DNA of 13,548 nucleotides from an uncultured Bacteroidales bacterium (GCA_937907165.1 CALCUH010000175.1:1-13548); one strand, 5' to 3'; positions 1-6,588 are shown, counted from the stretch's first letter. The notes: generated from the sequence alone by a model not told the origin. Numbers and translations are program-made.

Positions 1-262
1 CCTTGCCGTTCTTCATGACAGGGATGATGTCAGGGTTGACGAATCCTCCATAAGGCTTGAGATTGAGAGCGGCATAACGCTCCACCACTTCCTTTTGAAG
101 TTCAGGATCGATGTTGACCGCATATGTCTCGACCAGAGCCTTTCCTGCATTGAAATCTCCCTCTGACTTTATCCTCTGGATTTCGCTGAGAAGATTCCCG
201 AACAGACCTCTGAGCGCTTCGTAATCGTTGACAACGAAATAAGTCTTTCCGTCCTTATCGCG
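1..262 (-). pseudogene. C-terminal fragment of M49-family dipeptidyl peptidase III
   Basis: Reading the minus strand in the frame whose codons include 257-259 gives an open stretch of about 86 codons that runs off the left edge. It carries segments I recognise from the C-terminus of Bacteroidota dipeptidyl peptidase III (zinc peptidase family M49): KTYFVVNDYEALRGLFGNLL, then IQRIKSEGD, ALVETYAVNIDPEL, ERYAALNLKPYGGFVNP. The family releases dipeptides from peptide N-termini; its zinc-binding region lies far upstream of this part and is absent. The frame hits an in-frame stop at 272-274 and has no start codon between that stop and the homologous part, so the gene is broken here and not merely cut by the window edge. 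The true C-terminus lies left of position 1. The break coincides with the 5' break of the aldo/keto reductase on the other strand. Family identification is from recalled motifs. Confidence 0.75.
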
Positions 263-984
263 ATGAGCTGTTCATCTCATCAAAGGCAGGCTATGACATG
301 TGGCCTGGTCCTTACGGGGAATGGGGAAGCCGCAAATACCTGATGGCGAGCCTCAACCAAAGTCTGAAACGCATGGGTTTGGAGTATGTGGACATCTTCT
401 ACTCCCACCGTCCCGACCCGAACACCCCGTTGGAAGAGACTATGGGAGCGCTGGCAGACATCGTGCGTCAAGGGAAAGCCCTTTACGTCGGCATCTCCAA
501 CTACGACGCTAAGCAGACCCAAGAGGCGATCTCCATCCTCGCCGATTACAAAGTGCCATGCTTGGTGCACCAAGCACGCTACTCCATGATGGACAGATGG
601 ACGGAACCCGAATTACTTCCTTTGCTAAAAGAGAAGGGCGTCGGCATGGTCGCCTTCTCCCCTTTGGCGCAAGGCTTATTGACCAACCGCTACCTCAACG
701 GCATTCCAGCCGATTCCAGGGCGGCAAGGAACTTCTTCCTCCAGAAATCGACCATCACACCTGAACTGCTGAAGAAGATATCGTCGCTGAACGACATCGC
801 CGTAAAGAGAGAGCAGACGCTTGCCGAGATGGCTTTGGCATGGTTGCTCAAAGACGAGCGGGTCACCAGCGTAATCGTAGGCGCCAGCTCACCCAACCAA
901 CTGTTGGACAGTTTGAAGGCGCTAAACAACCTCAGTTTCTCAGAAAAGGAGTTGAAAGAAATAGAAGAGATTTTGGGGAAATAA
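247..984 (+). pseudogene. N-terminally truncated aldo/keto reductase (YghZ-like)
   Basis: The frame encodes most of an aldo/keto reductase of the YghZ / L-glyceraldehyde-3-phosphate reductase group (NADPH-dependent carbonyl reduction, cytoplasmic). Recognisable stretches are RDELFISSKAGYDMWPGPYG, GLEYVDIFYSHRPD, PLAQGLLTNRYLNGIP and LLKDERVTSVIVGAS. The family tetrad is Asp-Tyr-Lys-His. Lys (SSKAG, codon 283-285) and His (YSHR, codon 406-408) are present, but the N-terminal strand carrying Asp and Tyr, roughly the first 80-90 residues, is missing. The frame closes upstream at a TGA (229-231), and homology starts near 247. An ATG at 298 gives a 228-aa ORF, but starting there would also drop the catalytic Lys. 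The C-terminus looks complete. It is the only plus-strand gene in the window. A product is very unlikely to be active; alternatively the upstream part was lost by misassembly. Confidence 0.85.
257..264. other. Palindrome at the breakpoint of two truncated genes
   Basis: ATCGCGAT is a perfect 8-bp palindrome where the M49 fragment (minus) and the aldo/keto reductase fragment (plus) meet. Bases of about 247-264 read sensibly in both genes: Phe-Arg-Pro-Tyr-Arg-Asp on the plus strand and Asp-Lys-Asp-Gly-Lys on the minus strand. The join could therefore have used a short shared or self-complementary sequence. Confidence 0.5.
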
Positions 985-1123
985 GGGCAAGACCCACACA
1001 CAAAAGTGTCGTCTATTCCAATTCCGAAAATCTCTTTCGTCTCAAGGTCACATTCCGCGGTACGGGTCACCACACTTTTTAACTCTTTCATCGGAACACC
1101 AAGAATAAAACACCGATATATAC

Positions 1124-1159
1124 AACAAGAGAGACACGTTTTCACGCATCTCTCTTGTT
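1124..1159. terminator. 11-bp hairpin, candidate terminator between convergent genes
   Basis: AACAAGAGAGA (1124-1134) and TCTCTCTTGTT (1149-1159) form a perfect 11-bp stem with a 14-nt loop. It sits about 24 nt past the stop of the 46-aa peptide gene (minus) and about 140 nt past the aldo/keto reductase stop (plus), so it could end transcription from either side. The plus-strand flank is T-rich but broken (ACTTGTTTCTGTTTTC); the minus-strand flank is poor in U. Between 985 and 1123 I see no convincing gene. Confidence 0.5.
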
Positions 1160-1183
1160 ACTTGTTTCTGTTTTCTTCTATGA

Positions 1184-1324
1184 TTACTCTGCAATGCCGT
1201 AACCGACATTATCTATGTTTGTCAAATCAAAGTCAAGTTCCGGACCGCTGGTAGCAATCACATCATTTACCTCTATCTCTATCATCTCCATAGAAGGAGC
1301 TTCGAATTGTTCTTTTGTCTTCAT
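1184..1324 (-). CDS. 46-aa acidic small peptide, candidate Bacteroidales leader-type peptide
   Basis: An ATG at 1322-1324 opens 46 codons ending in TAA at 1184-1186. The peptide begins MKTKEQFEAPSMEMIEIEVN, continues DVIATSGPELDFDLTNIDNV and ends GYGIAE. Lys residues are confined to the first few positions and the rest is strongly acidic. The layout MK.K..(Y/F).AP.ME.IEIE..DVIA.SG followed by a variable Asp-rich tail resembles very short proteins I recall from Prevotella- and Bacteroides-type genomes; their function is unknown to me. There is no hydrophobic segment and no Cys. The gene lies 59 nt downstream of the T9SS type-A protein on the same strand, with a small hairpin between them and another hairpin after it. 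The SG.. centre could be a leader/core boundary of a processed peptide, but no modification enzyme or transporter is visible nearby. Confidence 0.7.
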   Translation of the reverse strand: MKTKEQFEAPSMEMIEIEVNDVIATSGPELDFDLTNIDNVGYGIAE

Positions 1325-1358
1325 ATGTTTTTATATTTTATTTCAAATTCCAAAGCAA

Positions 1359-1375
1359 GTGGGGAAAGTCCCCAC
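1359..1375. terminator. GC-rich 7-bp hairpin between the type-A protein and the small peptide
   Basis: GTGGGGA (1359-1365) and TCCCCAC (1369-1375) form a perfect stem around a 3-nt loop, 8 nt past the stop of the 518-aa gene. On the minus strand the stem is followed by TTGCTTTGG, not a clean U-tract, so it is at best a weak terminator, or a stabilising 3' end or attenuator before the 46-aa peptide gene. On the plus strand the flank is T-rich (TATTTTATTTTT). Confidence 0.4.
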
Positions 1376-1383
1376 CCACTATT

Positions 1384-2940
1384 TTATTTTTCCTTTACGA
1401 TGAATTTTTCTCCGTTCACGATATAGATGCCTGCAGCCAAGTTCTCCAAGCAAGAGAAGGAATCCACGTTTTCGCGGACCACTCTACCATTGATATCGTA
1501 TACATTCACCAACGAAGAGGTCAACTCATTATTCTCGACCATCATCACACCTGTAAGTTCACCATCGAATGAGACGGCCATCACCGGACGTGGGGAAGGT
1601 TTAGCACCCTGTTTTACGAAAGCAGCTCTAAATGGTCTTAATTCGAGGGTGTCAAATTGACAAAGTTTATCATTCGAAAAGGCATAAACATTTGAATTAG
1701 ATTCACATACAGGCGCTATACTTCCATAAAATAAAAACTCGGAATTTTTTCCAACCACGACAGACTCAGGAAGTTTCACCATGTCCGAGTAATTAGGAAT
1801 AGTTACGTTATGGAGCTCTTTTAAAAGCTGTGAACCTTTTTCTCCTTTCACAACATAAGGGTATCCTGCCATTAAAGAATCATCTTCCGATTTTTTAAAA
1901 GCAACGGTATTGTCTACAAAATCGGCAAGCTGATAAACCTCTCCGTTAACATCCTCTGCAGCAACATTGAAAGGGAAACAGAAAGTGGCTATATTGCTGC
2001 CCAATTTACGTTCATAAATAAAAGTGTCAACTATTGCGTCATATTCCAAAAAATCCATTTCGAAAAAAAGGCTATCCAAAATATGAATTTTTGTTGCGTA
2101 ATAATCAACACCATGCATAAGTACATTTTCACCAAATTTTTTATTTTCGTCGCCTTCTTCTGCATCAAAATCTACGAAATGATTAGGTTTCCGTGAATTA
2201 AGAATATTTTCATAACAATTAATCGTATAATCTTTGTATGGTATCTCTTTATAATCATTTCTTACCCAACTTTCCCATGTGTCAAATCTATAATCATAAG
2301 CAATCCGAATCTCTCCTTCAAATGATTCATTTCCGACTTCTGTTGTATTAACAATATAAGTACCATCTCCTCTTTCCGTTATTATCGCGCAATTATTTAT
2401 AATACCATAATTGCCATATATATCTTCACCAAATTTAACACTTGATTTAGCCAAACCATCTATTTCTATAAGATAGCTATTGGAAATTGAGCCATAATTA
2501 GAAAAATACATACTGCAAGAGCCAATATCATCTCTAACCTTACAATTGGAAATAATGCCACTATTATCGGTAACAAACCTGTTGTATTGAGAAGAGGCAA
2601 GTTTTTCAAAATATAAATTTTTAATGGTTCCAATATTATTACCAATAAAAACATTATTTGCTTTAATGCAATGATCATTTCCATCAAAAACGCCATAAAA
2701 AGCTGGTACTGTGATCCAGGAATCATTGATTTCAATATCATTGCGTAAAATAGCATTAATATCTAAATTTTCACCAGCATTTAATTCGGCATTGAACCAC
2801 CTTAAATCTTCCACTGAATACAATTCATAAAATTCCTCTCCGTCTATGATGCACTTCGATGGCTTTGTTGCACCATCGTCAGCATTAGCAAAAGAACTAG
2901 CCATCAACATGGCTGTTAAGAATGTAAATAATTTCTTCAT
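1384..2940 (-). CDS. Secreted protein with GLUG-like N-terminus and T9SS type-A sorting domain
   Basis: A 518-aa exported protein. Residues 1-20 are a signal peptide (MKK, hydrophobic core, ANA before Asp-21). Residues about 30-200 contain short repeating strands such as FYGVFDGNDHCIK, IGNNIGTIKNLYF, DNSGIISNCKV and NYGSISNSYLI. These resemble GLUG-type or right-handed beta-helix repeats of large surface proteins. Residues about 305-450 match a beta-rich module I recall from Bacteroidales surface proteins (ATFCFPFNV, AGYPYVVKG, FLFYGSIAP, LRPFRAAFV). Residues about 475-518 look like a T9SS type-A sorting domain: VNVYDINGRVVRE, then LAAGIYIVNGEKFIVKEK. By family knowledge the protein crosses the outer membrane and is attached to the surface or released. 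I see no catalytic motif, so binding or adhesion is the likeliest role. The middle of the gene looks more AT-rich than its neighbours. Confidence 0.8.
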   Translation of the reverse strand: MKKLFTFLTAMLMASSFANADDGATKPSKCIIDGEEFYELYSVEDLRWFNAELNAGENLDINAILRNDIEINDSWITVPAFYGVFDGNDHCIKANNVFIGNNIGTIKNLYFEKLASSQYNRFVTDNSGIISNCKVRDDIGSCSMYFSNYGSISNSYLIEIDGLAKSSVKFGEDIYGNYGIINNCAIITERGDGTYIVNTTEVGNESFEGEIRIAYDYRFDTWESWVRNDYKEIPYKDYTINCYENILNSRKPNHFVDFDAEEGDENKKFGENVLMHGVDYYATKIHILDSLFFEMDFLEYDAIVDTFIYERKLGSNIATFCFPFNVAAEDVNGEVYQLADFVDNTVAFKKSEDDSLMAGYPYVVKGEKGSQLLKELHNVTIPNYSDMVKLPESVVVGKNSEFLFYGSIAPVCESNSNVYAFSNDKLCQFDTLELRPFRAAFVKQGAKPSPRPVMAVSFDGELTGVMMVENNELTSSLVNVYDINGRVVRENVDSFSCLENLAAGIYIVNGEKFIVKEK

Positions 2941-2972
2941 AAAATTTATATTAAGTTAAATAGTTAATATAA

Positions 2973-3004
2973 CAAAGTTATAGAATATCTAATCTAGGCG
3001 GCAA
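2973..3004 (-). promoter_or_regulatory. Candidate Bacteroidota promoter of the type-A surface protein gene
   Basis: On the minus strand TAACTTTG (2973-2980) matches the Bacteroidota -7 consensus TAnnTTTG, with a TTG (3002-3004) 21 nt upstream, close to the usual -33 spacing. It lies about 33 nt before the ATG. A second match, TAATTTTG (3059-3066), lies farther upstream without a clear -33 partner. The rest of the 303-nt gap (2941-3243) holds the terminator at 3173-3214 and nothing else I can recognise. Confidence 0.5.
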
Positions 3005-3172
3005 GTAGCCTCCGTTGAAATGGCAAACATAAATCAAATACGGAAAGACAAATCACAACAAAATTATACAATTAGTATTCTGTCCCATTTGCCTTAAAAA
3101 AGCGATATATATACCATAAACACACCTATTCATTCCATGATTTGCGACGTCATGTCTTCGCCATATAAGAAA

Positions 3173-3214
3173 AAAACACTTCATTTTCCCTACACAAAGG
3201 AAATGAAGTGTTTT
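3173..3214 (-). terminator. Rho-independent terminator of the iorB-to-79-aa operon
   Basis: AAAACACTTCATTT (3173-3186) and its complement AAATGAAGTGTTTT (3201-3214) form a 14-bp stem that extends by two G-C pairs past a one-base bulge. On the minus strand the stem runs into a continuous T-tract and then CTTATATGG. It starts 29 nt after the stop of the 79-aa gene, so it closes that unit. The weaker plus-strand T-run gives limited activity in the other direction. Confidence 0.85.
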
Positions 3215-3243
3215 ATATCAAATGTGTTATAAACCCCAACGGT

Positions 3244-3483
3244 TTACGATAAGAACATATCCTTGATGCTGACGCCTAAAGTACCAGCCCAAATGAATAC
3301 CGCACCCAAAGAAATCGGGAAGAGCACGTAACCTATGAAATAGATGATTTTTCCAGCCACACCGAATTTCTGTTGCAACAGAAGCATCTTAGTGGCACTC
3401 TCGGGATGGAGGAAAAACTTCACCGCCACATAGATGCCCAACAAGACAATGATGGCGCCAAATATTACCGTGAAAAGATTCAT
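3244..3483 (-). CDS. Small two-helix membrane protein, function unknown
   Basis: A 79-aa protein with two predicted membrane segments, about residues 3-24 (TVIFGAIIVLLGIYVAVKFF) and 45-67 (GKIIYFIGYVLFPISLGAVF), joined by a basic loop (HPESATKMLLLQQKFGVAGK). It has no signal-peptidase or lipoprotein motif, so it probably stays in the inner membrane with the loop in the cytoplasm. I do not recognise the family. It is the last gene of the five-gene unit, 8 nt after the aminotransferase stop, and is followed by the terminator at 3173-3214. The tight spacing supports co-expression, but the sequence gives no biochemical role. Confidence 0.75.
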   Translation of the reverse strand: MNLFTVIFGAIIVLLGIYVAVKFFLHPESATKMLLLQQKFGVAGKIIYFIGYVLFPISLGAVFIWAGTLGVSIKDMFLS

Positions 3484-3491
3484 AAGCCTAA

Positions 3492-4796
3492 TTATTTTCT
3501 TTTATGATCGTTCTCGAAAGCGGTCAGACGCTCGTCGAGCACATCATATTGGTTATCTTGGATGAAAGAGGTGCAAGCGCGCAATCCCTCCTGCTTACTA
3601 CCCGTCGTGAGCAAAGAGATGACGCTGACACCGTAGTAAAGAAGATCGTGCATCAACTCGCCTCCGGTCATGCCCTCGTATCCGACAGTGAAGTAGAATC
3701 CGTCGCCAATCGGACGATCGATATCCTTGTCGTAAACGATATGGAAACCGTGTTTCAAGAAGATAGCCTTGAGCCTAGCGGCGCGTCTTCCATACTCCTG
3801 CACACCCTCCAAGAAATTATACTTACCGTCGCTCGCCGCCTTGAACATGGCAGCCAACGCATATTGCGCGGAGTGAGCGGTACCGGAAGAGAGCACGTAA
3901 AGGATACGGTTCACGAAAATCGTACCGAACTCGCCAATGGTATAGCGGTCGGCAAGACCTTGGTAGAAACGATGGTACAACTTGTCGGAGATAGCGGAGA
4001 CACCGATACGCTGCCCAGCATAGCTGAACGCCTTAGAACCGGAGATCAGCAAGATATAGTTATCCGTATATTTAGCCACAGAAGGCTGGAACGGAGCTTG
4101 GAACGGCTTGCTGAGGTCCTTGCGGAAATCCATAGCGAAGTAAGCCAAGTCCTCCATGACGATGACGTCGTACTTGGTAGCCAACTCGCCGATTCCCTTC
4201 AGCTCCTCCTCCGTAAGGCAGAACCATGACGGATTGTTCGGGTTGGAATAAACGATGTTGCAGATGTTGCCCTTCTTCAAGTAGCTCTCCACCTTCTCGA
4301 TGAGTTTGGCGCCACGATATTCGTACATATCAAAAGACTCATGTTTCAAGCCCAAGACGAGCAATTGAGTCTTTTGCACAGGGAAGCCTGGGTCGATAAA
4401 CAAGACGGTATCCCTCTTCGGGTCACATTGTCCCGAGACAAGGAAAGAAGCGTAAGTACCCTGCATGGAACCTGAAGTAGGAATACACCCCTCAGGATTG
4501 ACATCCACGTCGATGAACGCTTTGATGAAGCGGGAAGCCTCCTTCTTTAGGTCGGGATGACCATCCAACATAGGATATTTGGAAGCGACGCCCTTCTGCA
4601 ACGCCTCGATTTCAGCGGCGATTCCGATAGCGTCGGGAGCGAGACCAGGTACACCCATCTCCATCCTGACATACTTTTCGCCTGTCAAAGCCTCCACTTT
4701 ATTGGCGATTGTGCAAATCTCACGAATCGTCGCCTTACTGAAATCCGGAAGATGCATACCATCAATCACGGACTTAACCACATTCTTGTCTATCAT
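3492..4796 (-). CDS. PLP-dependent class I/II aminotransferase
   Basis: A 434-aa cytoplasmic fold-type I aminotransferase, about the usual length. Visible hallmarks are PTSGSMQGTYA (106-116, cofactor phosphate region), YSNPNNPS (183-190), MEDLAY with Asp-216 and Tyr-219 (pyridine nitrogen and O3' contacts), the Schiff-base lysine Lys-255 in SGSKAFSYAGQRIG, and Arg-406 in GLRACTSF as the likely substrate carboxylate ligand. The family moves an amino group from an amino acid to a 2-oxo acid. The exact substrate cannot be read from sequence. Co-location with iorB makes an aromatic amino acid (giving indole-, phenyl- or hydroxyphenylpyruvate) an attractive inference. The gene starts 12 nt after the GNAT stop. 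Aspartate/alanine-type activity is the main alternative. Confidence 0.88.
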   Translation of the reverse strand: MIDKNVVKSVIDGMHLPDFSKATIREICTIANKVEALTGEKYVRMEMGVPGLAPDAIGIAAEIEALQKGVASKYPMLDGHPDLKKEASRFIKAFIDVDVNPEGCIPTSGSMQGTYASFLVSGQCDPKRDTVLFIDPGFPVQKTQLLVLGLKHESFDMYEYRGAKLIEKVESYLKKGNICNIVYSNPNNPSWFCLTEEELKGIGELATKYDVIVMEDLAYFAMDFRKDLSKPFQAPFQPSVAKYTDNYILLISGSKAFSYAGQRIGVSAISDKLYHRFYQGLADRYTIGEFGTIFVNRILYVLSSGTAHSAQYALAAMFKAASDGKYNFLEGVQEYGRRAARLKAIFLKHGFHIVYDKDIDRPIGDGFYFTVGYEGMTGGELMHDLLYYGVSVISLLTTGSKQEGLRACTSFIQDNQYDVLDERLTAFENDHKRK

Positions 4797-4808
4797 ATCA
4801 AATATAAT

Positions 4809-5333
4809 TTATTTATCATTAATAAGTTGGAAGAGCTGGCAATCCGCCCATCCGTCGCCGTCACGCACCCAATCCTTCAGCACGCCCGTCTCCGTGAAAC
4901 CCATGCCGCGAAACAAGCGCAAGCAAGGTTCATTCTTCACGCAAACCCTTGCGAGAATCTGATGGCAGCGCAAATAGTCGAAAACATAGCGGCGAACCAT
5001 GTCGACCACCTCCTTAGCATACCCCATTCCCCGAAACTCGTCCGCAATCAGCACGCCAAGCTCCAAGCGCTTAGCGAGCGGTTCGAAATCGAACAGATCC
5101 ACCAAACCTACGCTTTTACCGGAAACGTTTTCCTCCGCCACGAGCCTCAACTCCCTCGAAGAGAAGATGTCCGTCGCGTTTGCGATGTAATTCTTCAAAT
5201 CATAGCGGGAAAAAGGAGGAACCATACTGCCCTCTCCCCATATCGAGGAATCATTCTCCCAACGGTACATAAACTCCAGATCTTCCGGTTCCAGCGGTCT
5301 GAGGGAGAGATGTTCGGACGAAAACAAAGCCAT
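4809..5333 (-). CDS. GNAT-family N-acetyltransferase (RimJ/RimL-like)
   Basis: A 174-aa protein, normal for a single GNAT domain. It begins with the LSLRPLEPEDLEFMYRWEND pattern typical of RimJ/RimL/SpeG-type members. The acetyl-CoA pyrophosphate loop (motif A) follows LELGVLIADEF as R101-G-M-G-Y-A, and motif B is VKNEPCLRLFRGMGF with Asn-134. The family transfers an acetyl group from acetyl-CoA to an amine: a protein N-terminus, a polyamine or a small molecule. The substrate is not determined here. It sits between the DUF4293 gene (6 nt) and the aminotransferase (12 nt) on the same strand. A link to the metabolism of the operon, for example N-acetylation of an amine or amino acid, is speculation; it may simply be a housekeeping passenger. 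Confidence 0.88.
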   Translation of the reverse strand: MALFSSEHLSLRPLEPEDLEFMYRWENDSSIWGEGSMVPPFSRYDLKNYIANATDIFSSRELRLVAEENVSGKSVGLVDLFDFEPLAKRLELGVLIADEFRGMGYAKEVVDMVRRYVFDYLRCHQILARVCVKNEPCLRLFRGMGFTETGVLKDWVRDGDGWADCQLFQLINDK

Positions 5334-5339
5334 GAGCGA

Positions 5340-5834
5340 TTAACGGATTCTGTCCAGCGAGCGCACCAACGCCTCGTCGCTACCGATGGCACGAATGGCG
5401 AGGTAAGTCAAGATAGCGTTGAAGAGAGGCAACAAGACCGCCCAATTAGGAGTCAAAGAGCCTTGGAACACACCTTGGTTCGGCATCAAGAAATCATAAT
5501 ACAGCAAGAACAACGCATAGATACCCAAATGGAGCGTGATGTTGAAGATCGCCACACGGATTTGGAAAATACGTCTCTTGAAGAGAAGGATATCGAATGC
5601 GGTGACACCCAAGATGAGACTTACCAATGCGAAAAGCGCCCAAGCGCCTTTGGCGAATTGGGTGGAGATTTCCGCAGAATTCGGGTCGGTAATGATTTGA
5701 TATGCGCCGACCGCATTCAACTCAAAAGCCTGTACGACACCGTCCTTCATCACGTACCCCATAGGCACGAAGAAAAGAAGGACCGTGAAAACAAACGTCA
5801 CAAGGAGATATACGGTTTGAATTCTTTGAAGCAT
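5340..5834 (-). CDS. DUF4293 family membrane protein
   Basis: A 164-aa integral membrane protein with four hydrophobic segments, about residues 7-26, 62-84, 90-113 and 130-150. The N-terminus MLQRIQTVYLL, the LTPNWAVLLPL stretch and the C-terminal LVRSLDRIR match what I know of DUF4293, a four-helix family almost confined to Bacteroidota and without an assigned function. The loop between helices 1 and 2 is long and should face the periplasm. The gene starts 6 nt after the iorB stop and ends 6 nt before the GNAT start, so it is almost certainly cotranscribed with them. Nothing in the sequence shows enzymatic residues. Confidence 0.85.
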   Translation of the reverse strand: MLQRIQTVYLLVTFVFTVLLFFVPMGYVMKDGVVQAFELNAVGAYQIITDPNSAEISTQFAKGAWALFALVSLILGVTAFDILLFKRRIFQIRVAIFNITLHLGIYALFLLYYDFLMPNQGVFQGSLTPNWAVLLPLFNAILTYLAIRAIGSDEALVRSLDRIR

Positions 5835-5840
5835 AGTCGA

Positions 5841-6419
5841 TTATTTTTTGTCTGAAATAGCCTTGCCAGCCTCAAGAGCCTTCAAATTCAAATTAACGAT
5901 TTCATCACCTTTCCTTCCGAAGATGGAACGGATACCCTCTTGAATCTTATCGTAAGAGATGCTCAAGAACGGAGTAGCGGCGCCCAACATAACGATGTTA
6001 GCCACACGAGGGGAACCTACTTCCTTGGCGATGGACTCGACGTCGAGGATGACATGGTTCTTCACCTTCTTCACCTCTGCCAAGACATCATCGATATTAG
6101 GATAGTCAGGGATATTAATCAAAGGCACATTGCTAGTGACAACCCAACCATCTTTCTTCAAATAAGGGAGATAACGGAGAGACTCCATCGGCTCCAAAGA
6201 GATGATCAAGTCAGCGCTACCCTTCGCGATCAGATCCGAAGCGATCGGTTGATCGGAGATACGCAAGTTAGATTGCACATCACCACCACGCTGGCTCATA
6301 CCATGAACCTCAGCCTGTTTCATATAAAGGTTATTCTTGATAGCCGCCTCACCAATTACAGCAGCGATGGACAAAATACCTTGTCCGCCCACACCTGACA
6401 AAATAATATCAGTCTTCAT
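5841..6419 (-). CDS. iorB: Indolepyruvate:ferredoxin oxidoreductase beta subunit
   Basis: A 192-aa protein, the usual size for IorB, the gamma-domain subunit of 2-oxoacid:ferredoxin oxidoreductases. The nucleotide/CoA-type loop GVGGQG (9-14) is followed by AEVHGMSQRGGDVQSNLR (36-53) and SADLIISLEPMESLRYLPYL (69-88), which are characteristic. With the TPP- and iron-sulfur-containing IorA subunit the enzyme oxidatively decarboxylates aryl-pyruvates to aryl-acyl-CoA and reduces ferredoxin in the cytoplasm. The beta subunit alone carries no TPP or Fe-S site. iorA is normally next to iorB, but upstream here are a promoter-like box, a terminator and an unrelated gene, and downstream is DUF4293, so the alpha subunit must lie outside the window. 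The gene leads a five-gene unit that includes an aminotransferase. Confidence 0.92.
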   Translation of the reverse strand: MKTDIILSGVGGQGILSIAAVIGEAAIKNNLYMKQAEVHGMSQRGGDVQSNLRISDQPIASDLIAKGSADLIISLEPMESLRYLPYLKKDGWVVTSNVPLINIPDYPNIDDVLAEVKKVKNHVILDVESIAKEVGSPRVANIVMLGAATPFLSISYDKIQEGIRSIFGRKGDEIVNLNLKALEAGKAISDKK

Positions 6420-6486
6420 AATATTTTAAGTTTTAATTTTTTTACACAATAAACACTGTCCGTCTTCACATCAGCCAGATAGCATA

Positions 6487-6494
6487 CAAAAGTA
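6487..6494 (-). promoter_or_regulatory. Candidate -7 promoter box of the iorB operon
   Basis: TACTTTTG on the minus strand matches the Bacteroidota -7 consensus TAnnTTTG. It lies about 67 nt before the iorB ATG, just after the terminator of the preceding unit, which is where a promoter is expected. A good -33 TTTG at the normal distance is not obvious. The leader down to 6420 is A/T-rich with an A-rich stretch before the ATG. Confidence 0.45.
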
Positions 6495-6511
6495 ATAAAT
6501 TTATCCCACAA

Positions 6512-6547
6512 AAAACACACCTTTCCACCACGAAAAAAGTGCGTTTT
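6512..6547 (-). terminator. Terminator after the type-B surface protein unit
   Basis: In minus-strand RNA, AAAACGCAC (6547-6539) pairs over 9 bp with GUGUGUUUU (6520-6512), with one G-U pair, around an 18-nt loop. The T-run overlapping the distal arm continues as TTTTTTG. It lies about 40 nt after the stop of the membrane-anchored gene at 6589 and separates that unit from iorB. A second small stem, CTCCC/GGGAG, sits just before it near 6553-6573. Confidence 0.6.
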
Positions 6548-6588
6548 CTCTTCTCCCCTTTCGAGGGAGAGCGGAATGTTCCTCCGAC

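Noticed and set aside
690..1145. A 151-codon minus-strand frame antisense to the 3' end of the aldo/keto reductase
   Set aside because: Most of it is the complement of a well-supported coding region. Its part outside that gene (about 985-1090) reads plausibly (KSVVTRTAECDLETKE) but has no recognised motif, so a gene remnant there is possible but unsupported.
1124..1159. A mobile-element terminal repeat
   Set aside because: The inverted repeat has only a 14-nt loop, encloses no gene and lies where a terminator is expected; no transposase or target duplication is visible.
985..1183. A CRISPR array, tRNA or other RNA gene in the longest gene-poor stretches (also 2941-3243)
   Set aside because: I found no repeated spacers, no tRNA-like T-loop or anticodon arm, and no riboswitch signature; only hairpins and promoter boxes are supported.
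3504..4229. A long plus-strand frame antisense to the aminotransferase
   Set aside because: It mirrors a gene with intact PLP motifs; its translation has no family features, as is usual for antisense shadow frames in codon-biased DNA.
4557..5855. A 432-codon plus-strand frame antisense to the aminotransferase, GNAT and DUF4293 genes
   Set aside because: It spans three well-supported minus-strand genes and their gaps, is full of His, Arg and Gln typical of antisense translation, and shows no domain.
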